In this document: positions 6,610-11,044 of the stretch, one piece after another
How positions within the stretch are numbered: position 1 is the stretch's first letter
How the letters are laid out: each line of letters opens with the position of its first letter
NCBI GenBank assembly: GCA_024653795.1
Contig: JANLHY010000266.1
Location: 1-11,044, forward strand
Direction of reading: 5' to 3'
Origin: Candidatus Brocadiaceae bacterium
GTDB lineage: Bacteria; Planctomycetota; Brocadiia; Brocadiales; Brocadiaceae
DNA length: 11,044 nt
Notes under the pieces: generated by a model
Seen by the model: the letters and a program-made list of their open reading frames with translations, nothing else
Databases searched by the model: none
What the model was told of the DNA's origin: nothing
Program-made: the position numbers and the translations under genes

Positions 6610-7047
6610 CTAGCTCATTATATTTTCCATCTCTGAAAAACTTACCTCAACCCGATTCCTGCCATTTGCCTTTGCCTTATAAAGAGAATCGTCTGCCCTT
6701 TTTATAAAGGTATCTGCTGTATCGTCTTTCTTAAGCCGTGTTATTCCAAAACTCACCGTTACCACTCCTGCTTTATCAAATCTGTAATTTTCTATTATCT
6801 TTCTGAGCCTCTCTGCAGTCTTTCTTGCAGTCTCTAAATCCGTTTCGGATGCAATTATAATAAACTCTTCGCCACCCCATCTTACAAAATAGTCTATTTT
6901 CCTCATATTCTTTCTGACGATCTCCGCAATGGTCTTTAAAACATAATCTCCAGCAACATGGCCATAGGTATCGTTTACGTCTTTGAAGTGGTCAATATCA
7001 AACATTAACAGAGACAATGGCCTGCTATGTCTCTTGCTCCTTTCCAT
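6610..7047 (-). CDS. GGDEF (diguanylate cyclase) domain, detached C-terminal part of a broken gene
   Basis: This 145-aa frame encodes most of a diguanylate cyclase domain, which condenses two GTP into c-di-GMP. Metal-binding D17 is in FDIDHFK, the active-site loop is G58-G-E-E-F, and an allosteric inhibition site RxxD (R49-D52) lies exactly five residues before it. The substrate-binding NDTYGH block follows at 25-30. The first helix with the DxLTxxxNRR motif is absent, and the frame opens at MERSKRHSRPL, which normally follows an LEKE segment. No Shine-Dalgarno precedes the ATG at 7047, and a TGA lies just upstream in frame. The frame overlaps the 7005-7370 frame by 43 nt in a different phase; that frame encodes a matching membrane sensor N-terminus. 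Read together they are one gene (sensor-GGDEF) that lost its middle. An ATG overlapping the upstream stop (TAATG at 7003-7007) might allow reinitiation, but only inside the domain. Confidence 0.8.
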   Translation of the reverse strand: MERSKRHSRPLSLLMFDIDHFKDVNDTYGHVAGDYVLKTIAEIVRKNMRKIDYFVRWGGEEFIIIASETDLETARKTAERLRKIIENYRFDKAGVVTVSFGITRLKKDDTADTFIKRADDSLYKAKANGRNRVEVSFSEMENIMS

Positions 7048-7370
7048 TTTTCAAGGGCGGTGTTGAAATCTTTTGATTCAGCTATTGTCTGAGTCATTGT
7101 TTGCAGAAGACGAATTTCTTCATCGGCACGCCTGCACTCAGTTACTTCCGCGACCATTGGACGAAACAGAGTGAAGTGAAGTAAGGGAGAGATTAGAAGG
7201 GAGAGCAATAATGAGTCAATAATCATTTCCTCATACAGAGACAGAGGTGGCAGAACAGGCAAAAAAAACATAACAAGCGCCTCGGCTGCAAATATCAAGG
7301 CTGTTGTAATTAAAAAAAGTCTAACAGGCGAAGCATGTCCATTTGTTGGTGGCCTATTCGAGCGCTTCAT
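7005..7370 (-). CDS. Membrane sensor N-terminus of the broken GGDEF gene
   Basis: This 121-aa frame has two hydrophobic segments (about 17-40 and 48-68) ending in LFRPM, then a linker (about 72-105) leading into LLQTMTQTIAESKDFNTALE. In relatives that motif introduces a GAF or other sensory domain. After LEK the frame reads an unrelated 13-residue tail and stops. The ATG has AAGG 7 nt upstream. The sensor module aligns without gaps over about 56 residues with the N-terminus of the degenerate HD-GYP protein at 1152-2015. Together with the overlapping downstream frame it forms a membrane-bound diguanylate cyclase interrupted by a deletion plus frameshift. It starts 36 nt after the cysteine desulfurase stop. 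Confidence 0.75.
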   Translation of the reverse strand: MKRSNRPPTNGHASPVRLFLITTALIFAAEALVMFFLPVLPPLSLYEEMIIDSLLLSLLISPLLHFTLFRPMVAEVTECRRADEEIRLLQTMTQTIAESKDFNTALEKWKGARDIAGHCLC

Positions 7371-7406
7371 TATATTGCCTTATCATAGGGAAATTACCCT
7401 TACGTA

Positions 7407-8555
7407 TTATATGGTTTCACTTGCAATTTTATCCAGCACAGTTATGAGTTGGTCTATGTCAGCTTCTGTATTAAAAAACCCAGGGCTGATTCTGACCGTA
7501 CCGTCTGGAAACGTGCCCAACATCTGATGGGCAAAGGGGGCGCAATGAAGACCTGGACGTACCGCAATATCAAAGGATTGGTCGAGAATGGCGCCGACTT
7601 CTGATGGTTTAAATCCCGTTACATTTATGGAGAGGATACCGACTTTTTTGGTAATGTCCGTAGTTCCATACAAAATGAATCGCCGGTCATCCTTTAAAGC
7701 GTTTATGAGTTTGTCGGTTAATTTTTGTTCGTGCTTTCTGATCGTTTGAATTCCTTTTGATAGGACAAATTCAATCCCCGCCTTGAGACCTGCGATACCG
7801 ACCGTGTTGGGCGTACCGCTCTCCAGCTTGAAAGGTAGCTCTTCCGGCTGGGATAATGAGGCAGGCTCAAAACCAGTCCCCCCTTCCCTCCACGGTTCTA
7901 AGGTTACGCGTTCTCCCACATATAGCCCCCCTGTCCCGGTTGGGCCCAGCGGTCCTTTATGTCCTGTAAAGGCGAGCATGTCGATATAATCTTTATTAAC
8001 GTCAATTTCGCACACCCCCGTTGTTTGAGCTGCATCGACCATAAATATGATATCATTTTCCCTGGCAATCCTGCCAATTTCATGGATCGGCTGTATCGTA
8101 CCAAGAACGTTGGGGGCATGCGCCATGACAATCAATCGTGTTTGGGATGTGATAGTATTTTTGATGTCGTTTGGATCGATAAAGCCCTCTGGAGAGTTTC
8201 TTACTTTGGTTACGGTAATAATATTTTTCCTTTCAAGACCATTGAGTGCGCGTGATACGGCATTGTGTTCAAGATAGGTTGTAATGGAATGGTCTCCGGG
8301 TTTGAGTAAACCTTTAATTCCCATATTTATGGCATCGGTGGCATTAAACGTAAAAATAAACCGATTAATATTTTTGATACCAAATAATTTTGCGACAACC
8401 GTGCGGGTATCTTCAATTTCCTTTTCAGCCGCTACTGCCATCTTGTGACCTGACCGTCCAGGGTTTGCGCCCAGTGTTCGGTAAAAGGTGTCCATTGTTT
8501 TATATACAATTTCTGGCTTTGGAAACGTTGTTGCTGCGTTATCGAGATAGATCAT
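7407..8555 (-). CDS. Class-V aminotransferase family cysteine desulfurase (SufS/NifS-like)
   Basis: This PLP enzyme removes sulfur from cysteine as an enzyme-bound persulfide, releasing alanine and supplying Fe-S cluster, thiamine, Moco or thiouridine pathways. At 382 aa it has the expected length. The N-terminus YLDNAATTFPKP is typical. PLP-site residues are H97 (LEHNA), D174 (VDAAQT) and the Schiff-base lysine K200 (TGHKGPLGPTGTGG). The persulfide-forming cysteine is C338 in RPGLHCAP, and the C-terminus carries VRISPGFFNTEADID. The pattern fits the subgroup that contains compact SufS-like desulfurases of anaerobes (TIGR01977-type). The start lies 2 nt after the stop of the ThiF-like gene, with AGGA about 10 nt upstream, so the two are almost certainly translationally coupled and may work as a desulfurase-activator pair. 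The gene is intact. Confidence 0.93.
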   Translation of the reverse strand: MIYLDNAATTFPKPEIVYKTMDTFYRTLGANPGRSGHKMAVAAEKEIEDTRTVVAKLFGIKNINRFIFTFNATDAINMGIKGLLKPGDHSITTYLEHNAVSRALNGLERKNIITVTKVRNSPEGFIDPNDIKNTITSQTRLIVMAHAPNVLGTIQPIHEIGRIARENDIIFMVDAAQTTGVCEIDVNKDYIDMLAFTGHKGPLGPTGTGGLYVGERVTLEPWREGGTGFEPASLSQPEELPFKLESGTPNTVGIAGLKAGIEFVLSKGIQTIRKHEQKLTDKLINALKDDRRFILYGTTDITKKVGILSINVTGFKPSEVGAILDQSFDIAVRPGLHCAPFAHQMLGTFPDGTVRISPGFFNTEADIDQLITVLDKIASETI

Positions 8556-8557
8556 AA

Positions 8558-9583
8558 TTACATTCCTACATATTTTGCATAAAGTCCCTTTGCTACAGAA
8601 GGGTCATTTGTGCCGGTAATAATCGACCGTCCATCCGAAAATACTGTTAATTCGTACGTGTCGATTTTCAGTCGTAAAAGAAAGTTGTTAACAGAGACCT
8701 CCCCCACTTTTTCCAATCTTGTTGCAAGCGTTATCAAGTCTAGTTTCGATCCATTGGGATGTAAAATTTGTATGGCATTTCTGCCGCACAGGGAGGTTGT
8801 CATTGAATACTTATCTTTAGACAAAAATTCGTAATAGTGTTGCTTGCATGTCACACAATCGGACTTTTCTTTAATACCTTCGACATGCAGCGTTTTTATG
8901 TCGTTGCGCCAAAGGTCTACCTTAAGAAGTCCTTTCCTTAGATCATCATAATTATCAGTAAGTATCTTCAGCGCTTCTGCCGTCTGAATAGAGGCAATCA
9001 TGCTTGCAATGGGGGCAATAATTCCTGCAGTATCACACGTCTCCGTAGTGCCAAAAGGTGGCATCGTATCGAGTACGCATCGGAGACAGGGAGTTTTTAA
9101 TGGGATAATGTTCATAGTTAAACCCATACTCCCAATGCAAGCCCCGTAAATCCAAGGTATTCCTTCTTTCACACAGTAATCATTAATGAGGAAGCGTGTC
9201 TCGAAATTATCAGTTCCATCGATAACAATATTCGCATTTTCTAGAATAGTTTCAATATTGGATGGATTGAGGTCAACAACAATTGCCTCGATCTGTATTT
9301 GGGAATTAACTTTCTGAAGTTTCTTTTGTGCGGCAACAGCCTTTGGGAGGTTTTTGTTTATGTCTTCTTCATCAAATAAGGATTGGCGCTGCAGGTTGCT
9401 TTCTTCGATAAAATCACGGTCAACAATCTTGAGACATTTGATTCCGCTGCGGACGAGAAGATTAGCAGAAGTACAGCCTAGTGCGCCGCAACCGACAAGC
9501 ACGGCGGTCTTCTCTTCTAGTATTCTCTGTCCCTGTCTGCCAATACCATAGAACAATATCTGCCGTGCATACCGATCATGCAT
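8558..9583 (-). CDS. ThiF/MoeB/HesA-family adenylyltransferase (E1-like) with C-terminal extension
   Basis: E1-like enzymes of this family adenylate the C-terminal Gly of a sulfur-carrier protein (ThiS, MoaD or similar) so that sulfur can be loaded from a cysteine desulfurase. Numbering from the start chosen here (341 aa): RYxRQ entry motif at 4-8, nucleotide loop GCGALG at 31-36, NLQRQ with R66, D122/D125 in DGTDNF, zinc ligands C166-x2-C169 and C243-x2-C246, and C183 in TCDTAG at the ThiF catalytic-Cys position. Residues about 250-341 form an extra domain (SLCGRNAIQI, VFSDGR, AKGLYAKYVG) seen in some anaerobe homologues. The frame is open to an ATG at 9676, but those 31 extra codons run through a palindromic repeat (9607-9700), so I place the start at 9583 (MHDRYARQ). 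No strong ribosome binding site is seen there. No carrier-protein gene is visible in the window. Confidence 0.87.
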   Translation of the reverse strand: MHDRYARQILFYGIGRQGQRILEEKTAVLVGCGALGCTSANLLVRSGIKCLKIVDRDFIEESNLQRQSLFDEEDINKNLPKAVAAQKKLQKVNSQIQIEAIVVDLNPSNIETILENANIVIDGTDNFETRFLINDYCVKEGIPWIYGACIGSMGLTMNIIPLKTPCLRCVLDTMPPFGTTETCDTAGIIAPIASMIASIQTAEALKILTDNYDDLRKGLLKVDLWRNDIKTLHVEGIKEKSDCVTCKQHYYEFLSKDKYSMTTSLCGRNAIQILHPNGSKLDLITLATRLEKVGEVSVNNFLLRLKIDTYELTVFSDGRSIITGTNDPSVAKGLYAKYVGM

Positions 9584-9606
9584 AGAAAATTCAATCTTGT
9601 ATGATT

Positions 9607-9700
9607 CCCCTCTAAAAAGAGGGGATAAAGGGGTGTGTAGAGACGCACAGCAGTGCTTCTCTACCTTGCAACACACCCCCGGCCCCTCTTTCTAGAGGGG
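9607..9700. repeat. 94-bp multi-stem palindromic repeat upstream of the ThiF-like gene
   Basis: Left part CCCCTCTAAAAAGAGGGG (9607-9624) then AAGGGGTGTGT; right part ACACACCCCC (9671-9680) then GGCCCCTCTTTCTAGAGGGG (9681-9700). The right side is the imperfect reverse complement of the left, and each end is itself a hairpin. A third stem, AGAGACGCAC with GTGCTTCTCT around AGCA, sits in the centre (9639-9662). The design is typical of non-autonomous palindromic repeats with CCCCTCT ends that occur between genes in many bacteria; in translation they give peptides such as PLSPLFRGE, which is what contaminates the longest frame of the neighbouring gene. Confidence 0.8.
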
Positions 9701-9726
9701 AGCTTTAAAAGTTGTTGCCTTTGGCA

Positions 9727-9819
9727 GCCTAATTCAATGTATAGGAATTTCAAAGTTGTGTTTGTAGAGCGAAGAGGCTCTTCGCTCTACATCGAAAGAG
9801 TCGCCGAAGGCCTAATTCA
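9727..9819. repeat. Direct repeats flanking a palindrome
   Basis: The 11-bp word GCCTAATTCAA occurs twice in the same orientation (about 9728-9738 and 9809-9819), each preceded by a GTTGCC/GTCGCC-like sequence, on either side of the perfect palindrome at 9764-9790. The arrangement resembles a small inserted unit with duplicated flanks, or two half-copies of a repeat. The rest of the 9703-9850 gap shows no gene. Confidence 0.4.
9764..9790. repeat. 27-bp perfect palindrome
   Basis: GTAGAGCGAAGAG (9764-9776) is followed by a single G and then its exact 13-bp reverse complement (9778-9790). It lies about 60 nt after the stop of the 225-aa minus-strand gene, but no T-run follows on either strand, so it is more like a REP-type repeat than an intrinsic terminator. 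The 13-bp arms would form a very stable hairpin in RNA. Confidence 0.75.
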
Positions 9820-9850
9820 AACTTTGCACACTTTGTGGTAAAATTATTTA

Positions 9851-10528
9851 TTAATTTTTTATTTCGTATGTGCCTAAACACGAAGGGTCTCCTGCGGCAA
9901 GGGTTTTTGAGCGCTTGTAACTGATCCTGGGATTTACTCCCTCACCGAATCCTGCAATCCATTCATTGATGATGTCGCACATCGTTAAAAAGTTTGCACC
10001 GGCATTTTTCCAGTACGGTTCATGAACGCAGCTTTCGTGATCCCATGATGTGCATTTTTCAGAATCAGATACCACCTGCGCACCCCGGTCACAAGGCATT
10101 CCGTCACTATGGAAATCACCCAGTATTTCGAATGCCTTTGAGGTGTTGTTGCAATCTGCCGTCGATAATCCTTTGCTTTTAACGGCATCTTTTCCACAGC
10201 GAATGCCATGTTTATGTGCGGCATCTGCAGCTACTTTTGCTGCGTCAGGATATTTGGCACAGAAGACAGCAACTACGGCAGCTTCCCGTGTTTCTGCTTC
10301 TACAATGAGACTTTGAATTCCCTGATGTATTGACTTATTGGCCAGTAATTCTTCAAGGGGTTTGTTATTGTTCGTTTTTGGATATTTTTTATACACCTGA
10401 TCAAGTATTTTGTCTGCATCTGCACCGTACTTTGCTTTAAATGCAAAGACTATGGCGGATTCCCTCGACTCAGTGGTTTTAATTTTTCCGTACATCCAAT
10501 AATGGATCGGACCCAATACTAAACTCAT
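9851..10528 (-). CDS. Cysteine-rich protein, tentatively L-2-amino-thiazoline-4-carboxylate hydrolase-like
   Basis: This is a 225-aa soluble protein with no signal peptide or clear membrane segment. The second half holds a cluster of Cys/His residues: C146 (GMPCDRG), C159, D163-H164, C167-V-H169, W173, C184 and C217 in a GDPSC ending. The FxxxGD..C-like C-terminus and the upstream CxHxPYW region recall the ATC-hydrolase family (PF14196), enzymes known for opening a cysteine-related thiazoline ring. This is a weak match by eye and the function is unproven. The N-terminal half contains an internal duplication: residues 20-34 and 79-93 align without gaps (9 of 15 identical, ExREx then AVxxFxAKY-like). 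The ATG has AGGAG 7 nt upstream. It lies between a NifU-type scaffold and the ThiF/desulfurase pair, which would suit a role near sulfur or cysteine metabolism. Confidence 0.6.
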   Translation of the reverse strand: MSLVLGPIHYWMYGKIKTTESRESAIVFAFKAKYGADADKILDQVYKKYPKTNNNKPLEELLANKSIHQGIQSLIVEAETREAAVVAVFCAKYPDAAKVAADAAHKHGIRCGKDAVKSKGLSTADCNNTSKAFEILGDFHSDGMPCDRGAQVVSDSEKCTSWDHESCVHEPYWKNAGANFLTMCDIINEWIAGFGEGVNPRISYKRSKTLAAGDPSCLGTYEIKN

Positions 10529-10575
10529 TTAGAAACTCCTCAGTGTTTTAAATTAGATTCTTCGCTTTGCAATGC

Positions 10576-10794
10576 CTATGCAAGTTCTACTGATTTTACT
10601 TCAGGAATCTCTTCTTTAAGGCGTTCCTCAACTCCGTATTTCAGCGTCATCAGAGCGCTGGGACAGGAGCCACAAGCGCCTCTTAAACGCACCTTTACAA
10701 CGCCTCCTTCTACACTTACGAGTTCTATATCACCGCCATCTGCCTGTAATGCAGGTCTAATATGCTCAAGCGCCTCTTCTACTCTTTCTTTCAC
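10576..10794 (-). CDS. NifU C-terminal-type Fe-S scaffold (Nfu-like), stand-alone domain
   Basis: This 72-aa protein consists only of the NifU C-terminal (Nfu) domain, which carries an Fe-S cluster bound between two subunits and passes it to target proteins. The signature is complete: RPALQADGGDIELV near the N-terminus and GACGSCPSALMTL with the C41-x2-C44 pair, then the conserved end IPEVKSVE. The start codon is GTG, with AAGGAG 9 nt upstream. It follows the DUF1858 gene by 27 nt and is probably co-transcribed with it. With the desulfurase at 7407-8555 it fits Fe-S cluster assembly. Confidence 0.92.
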   Translation of the reverse strand: MKERVEEALEHIRPALQADGGDIELVSVEGGVVKVRLRGACGSCPSALMTLKYGVEERLKEEIPEVKSVELA

Positions 10795-10821
10795 GTGAAC
10801 TTTCTCCTTATCTATGAAATG

Positions 10822-11043
10822 TTACCCCTTTTTCTTATTAATAACCTCATTCAACTCTTTAATAATAATATCAGGAGATATATTGTGCATCATAGCGCCA
10901 ATGGCAATATCCTCCGTTTTTGAACCCGGACAGGTAAAGCAGCCTGCCCCGAAATATTTTTTTATCACAGGCTCAGACTCTGGATATAGCTTAATTACAT
11001 CTCCGATACTGGTTTTTTTTGTTATTTTTAGTTCTTCCGTCAT
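10822..11043 (-). CDS. DUF1858 redox-disulfide domain protein
   Basis: This is a complete 73-aa protein of the DUF1858 type (PF08984), related to the hybrid-cluster-protein-associated redox-disulfide domain. It shows the family pattern: T-S-I-x-DV-I with a YPES block, then the paired cysteines C35-F-T-C38 followed by PGSKTEDIAIGA, and a C-terminal ISPDxIIKELNEVI. The CxxC is thought to be a redox or metal site; the cellular role of these small proteins is not settled. The ATG is at the extreme right edge of the window, so the ribosome binding site cannot be seen. It lies directly upstream of the Nfu-type gene, consistent with redox or Fe-S maintenance. Confidence 0.88.
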   Translation of the reverse strand: MTEELKITKKTSIGDVIKLYPESEPVIKKYFGAGCFTCPGSKTEDIAIGAMMHNISPDIIIKELNEVINKKKG

Positions 11044-11044
11044 A

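Noticed and set aside
9764..9790. Intrinsic terminator for the 225-aa gene
   Set aside because: The stem is strong, but no T-run follows on the minus strand. It looks more like a repeat, although it might still stop polymerase weakly.

Overview
The window looks like chromosomal DNA from an anaerobic, signalling-rich Gram-negative bacterium. The style of the PAS/GAF/HD-GYP proteins, the small NifU-type and DUF1858 proteins, and the many palindromic intergenic repeats would fit a Brocadiales-like planctomycete (anammox group) or a similar deep-branching anaerobe. This is an impression from protein style only; no rRNA or other taxonomic marker is present. No tRNA, rRNA, CRISPR array, integrase or transposase gene was recognised.

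Layout. On the + strand, positions 2-1023 hold the 3' end of queE and a complete queC, two consecutive enzymes of 7-deazaguanine (preQ0/queuosine) synthesis. Everything after that is on the minus strand and converges on queC. Read in transcription order from the right edge, there is a DUF1858 redox-disulfide protein, a NifU C-terminal-type Fe-S scaffold, a cysteine-rich 225-aa protein (tentatively ATC-hydrolase-like), and then a ThiF/MoeB-type adenylyltransferase followed after 2 nt by a class-V cysteine desulfurase. This right half (about 7.4-11 kb) is a sulfur/Fe-S handling region and its genes look intact.

The left part of the minus strand (about 1.15-7.37 kb) is a cyclic-di-GMP signalling cluster wrapped around a molybdopterin oxidoreductase: a broken membrane GGDEF protein, a nitrate-reductase-like Mo enzyme, a broken multi-PAS/GAF/HD-GYP protein, and a membrane HD-GYP protein. 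Almost every gene here carries a lesion. The GGDEF gene has lost the segment joining its sensor to its catalytic domain and is out of frame. The Mo enzyme lacks roughly 230-250 central residues and ends at a TAA exactly where a conserved Glu is expected, with a recognisable C-terminal tail continuing beyond it. The PAS gene has lost most of one PAS domain and is frameshifted. The last HD-GYP protein has Tyr in place of the His of the HD dyad and of a second metal-binding His. This is either a decaying locus or a stretch of mis-assembled consensus, and read mapping would tell which.

The intergenic DNA is also unusual. It holds three different palindromic repeat units (around 6153-6248, 9607-9700 and 9764-9790), a dispersed-repeat-like stretch before queC, and a 14-copy TGTA microsatellite. 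The microsatellite lies in a roughly 500-bp leader that also contains a candidate promoter, a 12-bp palindrome and a hairpin terminator.
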